From NCBI GenBank assembly GCA_031546815.1, contig JAVBJV010000040.1:1-28820 (forward strand): a stretch of DNA of 28,820 bases. The letters are read 5' to 3'. The notes below the pieces were generated by a model. It searched no databases. It was not told the DNA's origin and saw only the letters and a list, made by a program, of their open reading frames with translations. The stretch comes from JAVBJV01 sp031546815. Lineage in GTDB: Bacteria > Pseudomonadota > Alphaproteobacteria > Acetobacterales > Acetobacteraceae. The translations under genes and the position numbers were made by a program. Shown in pieces: positions 16,589 to 24,900 of this stretch; positions within the stretch are counted from its first letter, which is position 1; every line of letters starts with the position of its first letter.

Positions 16589-17337
16589 TATGCGTGCCCC
16601 TCGCCCTCGTCGCAGCAATTGCATGGGGGCTGGATTTTCAGCACCTTCAACGCAACTTCCGTCGCCGCATCGCGCTTGCTGCCGCGCAGGACGGCGCGTT
16701 CAACACGTTCGCGGTTGGCGTCGAACACGTCGCGGTCGTCCAGCGACGACATGGTGACATGCAGATCGCGCAACAGCCCATCATTCAGCCCGTAAACCCA
16801 GCCATGCACCGACACACGCCGCCCGGCTTTCCAGGCGCGCGTCATGATCGGCGTTGCCGCCACACGGCGCACCTGCTTTTCCACGTTCAGCTCGCATAGC
16901 GTGTTCAGGCGCGCATTGTCGTCGCGGATCGCTTCAAGCCGCACGCGATGCCGCCGATACAGTTCGATGATCGGCGCCAGCCAGTGGGTGGACAGGTCGC
17001 TCTGCCCCTCCTCCATGGCGCGCTTCACGCCGCCGCAGCCGTAATGCCCGCAGACGATCACGTCTTCCACGCCCAGCACATCGACCCCGTATTCCAGTGC
17101 CGAGAGCAGGTTCATGTCACTGGTGTGAACGATGTTGGCGATATTGCGGTGCACGAACAGGTCGCCGGGGTTCAGCCCGACCACTTCGTTCGCCGGTACG
17201 CGACTATCCGAACAGCCGATCCACAGGTATCGCGGCTTCTGCCCCGCCGCCAGACGCCGGAAATAGGCCGGGTCCTCGCGGGTCTGGGTCAGTGCCCAGT
17301 TGATGTTGCGATTGAACAGATCTTCAAGAACCGTCAC
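16588..17337 (-). CDS. can: Beta-class carbonic anhydrase with a cysteine-rich tail
   Basis: 249 residues starting at a GTG that overlaps the previous gene's TGA (GTGA); GGTGGA upstream can act as ribosome binding site. The N-terminus aligns with E. coli Can. Zinc ligands Cys42, His98 and Cys101 and catalytic Asp44-Arg46 (IGCSDSRVP, CGHYGCGGV) are at the same numbers as in Can. It interconverts CO2 and bicarbonate in the cytoplasm. The protein is about 30 residues longer than Can and ends PCNCCDEGEGHA, with Cys239, Cys241, Cys242 and His248, a tail that looks able to bind metal. It is locked into the nar run by overlaps on both sides. Confidence 0.95.
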   Translation of the reverse strand: MTVLEDLFNRNINWALTQTREDPAYFRRLAAGQKPRYLWIGCSDSRVPANEVVGLNPGDLFVHRNIANIVHTSDMNLLSALEYGVDVLGVEDVIVCGHYGCGGVKRAMEEGQSDLSTHWLAPIIELYRRHRVRLEAIRDDNARLNTLCELNVEKQVRRVAATPIMTRAWKAGRRVSVHGWVYGLNDGLLRDLHVTMSSLDDRDVFDANRERVERAVLRGSKRDAATEVALKVLKIQPPCNCCDEGEGHA

Positions 17338-17906
17338 CGCAAGTCCACCCCCCGCCGCGCCGCCATCCGCCGGCCCAGATCGCGCCGGTCGGCCGCCGTC
17401 AGCCGCGCTTCAGCCAACGGCATGATTACACTGTTCTCCACCATCAAATGGCGCTTCTGGTTCGTCACGAATTCCATGAACGCCGCCCGCATCTCGTCCG
17501 TCGGCACCAGTGCATCGGGCGGCTGCTTCAGCAGATCGCGGATATGCTGGCACAACAGCCCCGAAAGCTGCGCATCGGCCCGGTGTTCGCCCGACAACGC
17601 GCTGAGGACGTGTTCCAGATCGTCCCGCGCCCGCGCACGGCGGCGCAGCAGCTGGAACAGGTCTTCCTCCTCGTCCACCGTATGCAGCGGCATGTCCCAT
17701 TCCAGGTATTGCAACAATTGCTGCAACACCTCGTCCTCGACACGCTCTGCCTGCGCCAGAAACTCGAGCGTCTCGCACAGATGCCGCTGGCGCATATGGT
17801 CCGCATGGAAAAAATCCAGTGGCGTGCGCAGCAGCCTGATGTCCAGGATTGAATGGAATTTCAGATCCCCCAGACGCACAAGCTGTGCTTTCACTTTGTC
17901 TGGCAT
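17334..17906 (-). CDS. Hemerythrin-like (HHE domain) protein
   Basis: 190 residues from the ATG at 17906 (MPDKVKAQLV); a longer in-frame start at 17999 would lie deep inside orf97. It is predicted all-helical. The histidine/acid pattern fits a diiron hemerythrin fold: His34/His37/His42 in helix 1, His75-x3-Glu79 (PLHTVDEEEDLF), His108 (SGEHRADAQL) and His153-x3-Glu157 (RHLMVENSVIMPLA). Such proteins bind O2 or NO or repair iron centres (compare YtfE/RIC), and no signal peptide is present, so it acts in the cytoplasm. It overlaps orf97 by 16 bases and carbonic anhydrase by 4. A role in NO sensing, NO detoxification or Fe-S repair during nitrate respiration is inference from context. Confidence 0.8.
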   Translation of the reverse strand: MPDKVKAQLVRLGDLKFHSILDIRLLRTPLDFFHADHMRQRHLCETLEFLAQAERVEDEVLQQLLQYLEWDMPLHTVDEEEDLFQLLRRRARARDDLEHVLSALSGEHRADAQLSGLLCQHIRDLLKQPPDALVPTDEMRAAFMEFVTNQKRHLMVENSVIMPLAEARLTAADRRDLGRRMAARRGVDLR

Positions 17907-18184
17907 TGTTTTCCGGGCATGGCGTGCAGCAAGGCGCGTTTCAAAAACTCGCTTCCCGGATCCGGGACGCGCGACATTATGCCCAAGAGTGTCAGCCATT
18001 CCTCGTCCCCCGCATGTGATGCGAAGTGCGTCACAGCACGCGCGACGAACTCGCCCGGCTGCACGCCATGCTGCACTGCCACATCCTTCACTCGGGCGAC
18101 AAGCGCAACATCGTCCATCTGCTCCAGGACTGAAGCAGCAACGTCTTCGTCCTCAAACCGCTGGATCAATTCCCCCAGATTCAT
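17891..18184 (-). CDS. Conserved-looking small protein of unknown function (orf97)
   Basis: 97 residues that I do not recognise. It starts MNLGELIQRFEDEDVAASVLEQ and ends GKQCQTK. It is acidic in the first half, predicted helical throughout, with no signal peptide, membrane segment or metal motif apart from scattered His and one Cys near the end. It is very likely real. Its ATG shares the A of the ppiC stop codon (TGATG), it keeps high-GC codon use, and the hemerythrin gene starts inside its last 16 bases. These overlaps suggest it is made in step with PpiC and the hemerythrin-like protein, possibly as a partner of one of them. Confidence 0.78.
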   Translation of the reverse strand: MNLGELIQRFEDEDVAASVLEQMDDVALVARVKDVAVQHGVQPGEFVARAVTHFASHAGDEEWLTLLGIMSRVPDPGSEFLKRALLHAMPGKQCQTK

Positions 18185-19008
18185 CACTGCACCAGCAGCG
18201 ATTTGGCCGCGTTCAGATCAACACCGCTGATCTGCGAACGGCCGGCAAGTATACTGATATATTGTGCCATTGCTCGTTGCTCAACGGCAACTTCAAGATA
18301 GGTGGCAATCCGCTCGCGCACCGCCTCGAACGGCAGCAGCTTGCCCTCGTGTTTGCGCTCCAGCTTGATGATATGCAGGCCATAGCGTGTGGTAACCGGA
18401 GTCTCGGTGATCGTGCCGGGGGCCATGTCGGCCAGCGCGGCCTCGAACTCGGGCGTGGTCTGGCCCGAGCTGATCTGCCCCAGATTCCCGCCCTGCTCGG
18501 CCGAGGAACAGGCCGAATGCAGCTTCGCCAGGTCGGCGAACGATTCGGGCTTGTCCCGCAGCATCTGCACCAGCTTCTCGGCCTGCGTCATTGCCAGATT
18601 GAACACCTCGGGCTCGTGCTGCGGCGCCTGGATCAGGATATGGGCGGCCTCGTAGATATCCGGCGACATGAACCGCAGGCGGTTGCTGTCGTAGTAACGA
18701 CGGCAGGTCGCCTCGTCCGGCGCCGGGGTCTTCACTTCCTGTTCGACGAGGCCGCGGATCATCGCTTCCTCGTCGGTTTCAACCCGTCCCTCTTCGTCTT
18801 CAACCGGGTCGGGCTGCAGTTCGAGGCGGCGAGCTTCCTGTAACAGAAGCTCGCGCACCACCAGTGCACGGGCGGCTTCTTCAAGCGCGGCAGCGGCATT
18901 CGGCGCTGGGTGATGCTGGGCCTCGCGCGAGATATCGGCGCGCGGGATCGTCACACCATTCACGATCACCGGCTGAGCTGCCTGTACAAGTCGGATAGAA
19001 CCCGCCAT
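18184..19008 (-). CDS. PpiC-type parvulin peptidyl-prolyl isomerase associated with nitrate reductase
   Basis: 274 residues. An N-terminal helical region resembles NifM/SurA-like chaperone segments. The parvulin rotamase domain follows at about residues 117-217, with AAHILIQA, FADLAKLHSACSSAEQGGNLGQIS, FEAALADMAPGTITETPVTTRYGLHIIKLE. There is no signal peptide, so it is cytoplasmic, unlike periplasmic SurA or PpiD. A parvulin gene directly after narI, followed by moaA, is known in Pseudomonas aeruginosa. It is therefore a good candidate for folding or maturation of NarGH, though this has to be inferred. It begins 14 bases after narI. Confidence 0.92.
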   Translation of the reverse strand: MAGSIRLVQAAQPVIVNGVTIPRADISREAQHHPAPNAAAALEEAARALVVRELLLQEARRLELQPDPVEDEEGRVETDEEAMIRGLVEQEVKTPAPDEATCRRYYDSNRLRFMSPDIYEAAHILIQAPQHEPEVFNLAMTQAEKLVQMLRDKPESFADLAKLHSACSSAEQGGNLGQISSGQTTPEFEAALADMAPGTITETPVTTRYGLHIIKLERKHEGKLLPFEAVRERIATYLEVAVEQRAMAQYISILAGRSQISGVDLNAAKSLLVQ

Positions 19009-19022
19009 GCTTTTTGCTCCTC

Positions 19023-19718
19023 TTACGCTGTGCGCTTACGTGTACGGACGACCTGATAGCCACGCCGTCCCAGATACCAGACCGGTGCGCTCCAGATATG
19101 CACCAGACGGGTGAACGGGAAGACGAGGAAGATTGTCATCCCAAGGAACAGATGCAGCTTGAAGATCGGGTTCACGTCGAGCAGCACGTCCGACACACCC
19201 GGACGCAGCGTCAGCACGCCCTGTGCCCAGGTCATGAACTTGGTCATTTCATGCCCGTCCAGATGCCCCAGCGACACGAAGATCGTCAGCAGGCCCAGGA
19301 TCAGCTGTGCATACAGCAGGAACAGGACGACCAGATCGGCGGCCGTCGTCGTCGCGCGGATGCGTTCGTCGACCAGACGGCGATGGATCAGCAGGGTCAG
19401 GCCGATGAAGCACAGCACCCCCGCCACACCACCAGCGACGATCGCCAGCACCTGCTTCTGTCCATGCGTCACCCCGATGGCATCGAACACCTGAATGGGC
19501 GTCAGCAGCCCGACCAGATGGCCGAAGAAGATCACCAGAATACCAACATGGAACAGGTTGGACCCCCACATCAGCTGCCGCTTGCGCAGCAGCTGGCTGG
19601 AGCTTGCCTTCCACGTATACTGTTCACGATCGAACCGGATCCAGCTGCCGACCAGAAACGCGGTCAGGCAGAAATACGGATACCAGCCGAAAATGATATG
19701 ATTGAGTGTTGCACTCAT
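19023..19718 (-). CDS. narI: Respiratory nitrate reductase gamma subunit (cytochrome b)
   Basis: 231 residues with five membrane helices. Haem ligands are visible: His57 and His67 in GSNLFHVGILVIFFGHLVGLL (E. coli His56 and His66), and a C-terminal pair in KLHLFLGMTIFLVFPFTRLVHIW (E. coli His187 and His205). NarI oxidises quinol at the periplasmic side and passes electrons to NarH. A GGGGGAG-like ribosome binding site lies in the 16-base gap after narJ. The basic tail RTRKRTA is unremarkable. Confidence 0.97.
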   Translation of the reverse strand: MSATLNHIIFGWYPYFCLTAFLVGSWIRFDREQYTWKASSSQLLRKRQLMWGSNLFHVGILVIFFGHLVGLLTPIQVFDAIGVTHGQKQVLAIVAGGVAGVLCFIGLTLLIHRRLVDERIRATTTAADLVVLFLLYAQLILGLLTIFVSLGHLDGHEMTKFMTWAQGVLTLRPGVSDVLLDVNPIFKLHLFLGMTIFLVFPFTRLVHIWSAPVWYLGRRGYQVVRTRKRTA

Positions 19719-19734
19719 GTTCGTGCTCCCCCTC

Positions 19735-20427
19735 TCACGCGCTCATGCCGGGCGCAGGACGACGGGAGGCGCGAATACGCGACACCAGCCCATCCTTGCA
19801 GGCGTTTTCATCAGGACCGAATTTCACGGCGGCTTCTTCCCAGACTTCGTCCAGGGCTTTCAGGTCCATCGGGTCCGGGTCCGGTTCTTCCATCAGGGCT
19901 GCAACCGCATCCTGTTCCGGTTTGGCGTTGGTCAACGCCACCAGCGCATGGAAGACACAGGCATAGTCGGACTCGCGACGCACCAGCCGCTCCGCCAGCG
20001 CCTGCAGGATATGCACCGGCTGCGCCAGATGTTCCTGTGCTTCTTCCAGCGGAAGCAGCGACAGAAATTCCAGGAACAGCGGCAGATAATCCGGCAGTTC
20101 GGACGTCTCGGTAAACAGGCCCTTTTCTTCGTACTGGTTGCGCAGATCCACCATCGCCTGCCCACGGTCGCGGCTTTCGCCGTGCACGTGTTCAAACAGA
20201 TGCATCGACAGCGACTTCGTGCGATCGAACAGCAGGACAAAGCGTTCCTGCAGATCATACAGATCGTCGCGGCCCATCCGTTCCAGCAGCTTGCCAATCA
20301 GCGCGCGCTGCGGGGCGGGAACCAAGGCCTCGGCGTTCAGGACCGCGGCGAGTTCCCCCGCCGCGTCCGCGACCTCCTGGGTCGGGTAGCTGAGCAGCAG
20401 TGACAGGACCTTGAATGTCTTTGCCAT
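19735..20427 (-). CDS. narJ: Nitrate reductase assembly chaperone NarJ
   Basis: 230 residues from the ATG at 20427, one base after the narH stop (TGACATG). An upstream in-frame start at 20532 lies inside narH. It begins MAKTFKVLSLLLSYP like other NarJ proteins. It carries the TorD/NarJ-family core LFEHVHGESRDRGQAMVDL and LPDYLPLFLEFLSLLP. NarJ is not part of the final enzyme; it holds apo-NarGH until molybdenum cofactor and the FS0 cluster are inserted and the complex docks on NarI. The acidic C-terminal segment (EEPDPDPMDLKALDE) is usual. Confidence 0.96.
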   Translation of the reverse strand: MAKTFKVLSLLLSYPTQEVADAAGELAAVLNAEALVPAPQRALIGKLLERMGRDDLYDLQERFVLLFDRTKSLSMHLFEHVHGESRDRGQAMVDLRNQYEEKGLFTETSELPDYLPLFLEFLSLLPLEEAQEHLAQPVHILQALAERLVRRESDYACVFHALVALTNAKPEQDAVAALMEEPDPDPMDLKALDEVWEEAAVKFGPDENACKDGLVSRIRASRRPAPGMSA

Positions 20428-20428
20428 G

Positions 20429-21946
20429 TCACACAACTTCCATCGGGTTCTTAACCTTCTTCGGTGCCCCGAACAGGTTGTTGTTGTCGCCCGACCCACA
20501 GCCATTGCCGAACGAGAAGCCACAGGAACCACGCAGTTCCAGCGCGCTTTCGTCCAGTTCGCGGTGCGATGTGGGGATCACGAAGCGATCTTCGTAATTC
20601 GCAATCGCCATGGTCTGGTACATGTCCTCGATCTGCGCTGCCGTCAGGCCGACGCGCCGCGCGATTTCATGATCGATCACCCCATCCACGGTCTTCGCCC
20701 GCATATAGGCACGCATGGCCAGCATCCGCTCCAGCCCAAGTGTAACGGGCTGCTCGTCGCCGGCAGTCAGCAGGTTGGCCAGGTACTTCAGCGGAATACG
20801 CAGCGACTTCACGTCGGGCATACCCCCGTCTATCCCCATGGCCCCGGCAGCCGCAGCCGACTGGATCGGCGACAGCGGCGGCACATACCAGACCATCGGC
20901 AGCGTCCGGTATTCCGGATGCAGCGGGAACGCGATCTTCCAGTCCATCGCCATCTTCCAGATCGGCGACTTACGGGCGGATTCCAGCCACAGTTCCGGCA
21001 CGCCATCGGCACGGGCCTGCGAGATCACCTTCGGATCGTTCGGGTCCATGAAGATCGAAAGCTGCGCTTCGTACAGATCCTTCTCGTCCGGCACGCTGGC
21101 GGCTTCTTCGATGCGGTCAGCATCGTAGAGCACCACGCCCAGATAACGGATACGACCCACGCAGGTTTCCGAACACACTGTCGGCTGCCCGACTTCGATG
21201 CGCGGATAGCAGAACACGCACTTCTCGGATTTACCCGAAGACCAGTTGTAGTAGATCTTCTTGTACGGGCAGCCCGACACGCACATGCGCCAGCCACGGC
21301 ACTTGTCCTGGTCGATCAGCACGATGCCGTCTTCTTCACGCTTGTAGATCGCGCCCGACGGACAAGCCGCCGCACAAGCCGGGTTCAGGCAGTGTTCGCA
21401 CAGACGCGGCAGATACATCATGAACGTGTTTTCGAACGCGCCGTAGATTTCCTTCTGCACGCCTTCGAAGTTGTAATCGGCCGACCGCTTCGAGAATTCA
21501 CCGCCCAGGATTTCTTCCCAGTTCGGGCCCCATTCGATCTTTTCCATCCGCTCACCCGAGACCAGAGAACGCGGGCGCGCCGTCGGCATCGCCTTCATCT
21601 CGGGCGCGTTGTGCAGATGTTCGTAATCGAACGTGAACGGTTCGTAGTAGTCGTCGATTTCAGGCAGGTCGGGGTTGGCGAAGATCTTCGACAGAACCCG
21701 CCACTTGCCGCCGATGCGCGGGCGAATCTTGCCGTTGCTCTTGCGGACCCAGCCACCGTTCCAGCGCTTCTGGTTTTCCCAATCCTTGGGATAGCCAATG
21801 CCCGGCTTGGTTTCGACGTTGTTGAACCACGCGTACTCCATGCCTTCGCGGCTGGTCCACACGTTCTTGCAGGTTACCGAACACGTGTGACAGCCAATGC
21901 ACTTGTCGAGGTTCAGCACCATCGCGATTTGAGCACGGATCTTCAT
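20429..21946 (-). CDS. narH: Respiratory nitrate reductase beta subunit (iron-sulfur protein)
   Basis: 505 residues, the standard length. Four ferredoxin-like cysteine groups are visible: Cys16-x2-Cys19-x2-Cys22-x3-Cys26, then CEHCLNPACAAACP, then CRGWRMCVSGCP, then CVFCYPR...TVCSETC. Trp replaces a Cys in the third group, as in E. coli NarH, giving one [3Fe-4S] and three [4Fe-4S] clusters. NarH wires electrons from NarI haem to NarG on the cytoplasmic face of the membrane. Its start overlaps the narG stop by 4 bases. Confidence 0.98.
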   Translation of the reverse strand: MKIRAQIAMVLNLDKCIGCHTCSVTCKNVWTSREGMEYAWFNNVETKPGIGYPKDWENQKRWNGGWVRKSNGKIRPRIGGKWRVLSKIFANPDLPEIDDYYEPFTFDYEHLHNAPEMKAMPTARPRSLVSGERMEKIEWGPNWEEILGGEFSKRSADYNFEGVQKEIYGAFENTFMMYLPRLCEHCLNPACAAACPSGAIYKREEDGIVLIDQDKCRGWRMCVSGCPYKKIYYNWSSGKSEKCVFCYPRIEVGQPTVCSETCVGRIRYLGVVLYDADRIEEAASVPDEKDLYEAQLSIFMDPNDPKVISQARADGVPELWLESARKSPIWKMAMDWKIAFPLHPEYRTLPMVWYVPPLSPIQSAAAAGAMGIDGGMPDVKSLRIPLKYLANLLTAGDEQPVTLGLERMLAMRAYMRAKTVDGVIDHEIARRVGLTAAQIEDMYQTMAIANYEDRFVIPTSHRELDESALELRGSCGFSFGNGCGSGDNNNLFGAPKKVKNPMEVV

Positions 21947-24900
21947 TCTGCGGCCTCCTTCGCGACAGGGGGTTGGACAGACAACGGTTCCGGCTGATCT
22001 TCGTTCGGCGTATCCAGCCAGTCGATGTTGGACATCTTGCGCACGGCAACAAATTCGTCGCGGTTGGAGCCAACCGTTCCGTAGTAGTTGAAGCCATACG
22101 AAAGCTGCGCATAACCGCCGATCATATGCGTCGGCTTCAGGACCGCACGTGTCACCGAGTTATGGATCCCGCCGCGCTGACCGGTCATTTCCGAGCCAGG
22201 CACGTTCGTGATCTTTTCCTGCGCGTGATACATCATCGCCGTGCCGTTCTTCACGCGCTGCGAGACGACAGCACGTGCAACCAGCGCACCGTTGGTGTTG
22301 AACACTTCGATCCAGTCGTTATCGACGATCCCGCCGAGCTTTGCATCATCCTCGCTGATCCAGACGATCGGCCCGCCACGCGACAGCGTGAGCATCAGCA
22401 GATTGTCCGTATAGGTCGAATGGATGCCCCATTTCTGGTGCGGCGTCAGGAAATTCAGCACGATCGGCTTGTTGCCGTTCGGCTTCGAATTGATCACAGG
22501 ATTCACCGTGCGGGTATCAATTGGCGGACGATAGACGCACAGCGCCTCGCCGAACGCACGCATCCACAGATGATCCTGATACAGCTGCTGCCGACCCGAC
22601 AGCGTGCGCCAGGGGATCAGTTCATGCACGTTGGTATAGCAGGCGTTGTAGCAGACCTTTTCCGACTCAAGTCCCGACCAGATCGGCGACGAGATAATCT
22701 TGCGCGGCTGCGCAACAATATCGCGGAAGCGGATCTTTTCGTCCTCTTTTGGCACCGCCAGATGCGTGTGTTCGCGCCCGGTGGCTTTACCCAAGGAAGC
22801 CCACGCCTTCACCGCCACTTCGCCGTTGGTTTCCGGCGCCAGCGACAGGATGATTTCCGCCGCATCGATCGCGGTTTCGATCCGGACCAGACCCTTGGTC
22901 GGGCCTTCTTCCGTCACCACACCGTTCAGTTCTTTCAGGAACTCAACTTCGTGCTGGGTATTCCACGCAATCCCCTTGCCGTTGTTGCCGACCTTGTCCA
23001 TCAGCGGGCCAAGCGAGGTAAAGCGCTTATAGAGGTTCGGGTAGTCGCGTTCGATGACCGTCACCTGCGGCATGGTCTTGCCGGGGATCGGGTCGATCTC
23101 GCCGCGCTTCCAGTCCTTCACGTCGAAGGGCTGCGCGATTTCGCCAGGGCTGTCGTGCATGATCGGTGTCAGCACGACGTCCTTTTCCACGCCCAGCACT
23201 TCCGGTGCAACGTTCGAGAACGCCTTGGCCAGACCCTTGTAGATGTTCCAGTCCGTGCGCGATTCCCACACCGGGTTCACCGCCGCGGTCAGCGGGTGGA
23301 TGAACGGATGCATGTCGGACGTGTTCATGTCGTCCTTTTCGTACCATGTCGCCGTCGGCAACACGATGTCCGAATAGACGCAGGTGGTTGACATACGGAA
23401 GTCCAGCGTGACCAGCAGGTCCAGCTTTCCTTCCGGCGCATCTTCGTGCCACTCGACTTCATGCGGCTTCTGCGCGCCCATTTCGCCCAGGTCCTTGCCC
23501 ATCACGCCATGCGACGTGCCGAGCAGGTGCTTGAGGAAATATTCGTGCCCTTTGCCCGAAGACCCGAGCAGGTTCGAACGCCACACGAACAGGTTACGTG
23601 GCCAGTTCTTCGGATTGTCCGGATCTTCGCACGACATACGCAGATCGCCCGACTTCAGGCTCTGCGCGACGTAATCCTTCGCCTCCATTCCAGCAGCAGC
23701 GGCAAGCTTGGAAACCTCAAGCGGGTTCTGCTGCAACTGCGGAGCCGACGGCAGCCAGCCCATGCGTTCGGCACGGACGTTATAGTCGATGATCGACCCA
23801 TCCCACTGCCCCTTCGGCGCGGTGGGTGAGACGATTTCACCGATGTTCAGTGTTTCGTAACGCCACTGGTCCGTGTGCGCATACCAGAACGACGTCGAGT
23901 TCTGCTGACGCGACGGACGTGCCCAGTCGAGCGCGAAGGTCAGCGGTGCCCAGCCCGACTGCGGACGCAGCTTTTCCTGGCCCACGTAATGCGACCAGCC
24001 ACCACCCGACTGACCCACGCAGCCGCACATCACCAGCATGTTGATGACGCCGCGATAGTTCATGTCCATGTGGTACCAATGGTTCATCGCCGCGCCGATG
24101 ATGATCATCGACCGCCCATTGGTCTTTTCTGCATTGGTCGCGAATTCGCGCGCCGTCTGGATGATCTGGTCGCGCTTCACACCCGTGATGATTTCCGCCC
24201 AGGCGGGGGTGTAGGGCACGTTCTCGTCAAACGACTTCGCAACATGCTCGCCGCCAAAGCCACGATCAACCCCGTAATTGGCCAGGAACAGATCGTACAC
24301 CGTAGCGACCATCGCCTCGCCATCGGCCAGCTTCAGCTTCTTCACCGGAATACGGCGCATCAGTACGCTGGGATGGTCGGTGCCGGTGAAGTGGTCGTGC
24401 TCGATGTTGCCAAAATACGGGAAGGCCACATCGACCATGCCGTCGTTCGACGTATCGAAGGACAGACGCAGGTCAACATCGGCGCCGCGCGATTCACGGC
24501 TTTCCAGATTCCACTTACCCTGCTCACCCCAACGGAAACCGACCGACCCGTTCGGCACCACCAGCTGGCCCGACTTTTCGTCGAAGGCCACGGTCTTCCA
24601 TTCCGGGTTGTTGGTTTCAGACAGCGAACCGTCGAAGTCCGACGCACGCAGCATGCGTTCGGCAACCAGCTTGCCGTCCTGTTCCACCAGACGCACCAGC
24701 ATCGGCATGTCGGTATAGCGCTTCACGTAGTCCTGGAAATACGGCACCTGGCGATCGACGTGATACTCACGCAACATCACATGGCCCATCGCCATCGCCA
24801 GCGCGGCATCGGTGCCCTGCTTCACCGAAATCCACATATCGGCGAACTTCGATGCTTCCGAATAGTCGGGGCACACGACAACGCTCTTCGTGCCCTTGTA

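Noticed and set aside
17907..17999. Longer N-terminus for the hemerythrin-like protein
   Set aside because: The extra 31 residues would overlap orf97 by 109 bases and lack family features; the ATG at 17906 is more natural.
16948..18843. 631-codon + strand frame opposite can, HHE gene, orf97 and ppiC
   Set aside because: Spans four well-supported - strand genes; Ser/Arg-rich shadow sequence.
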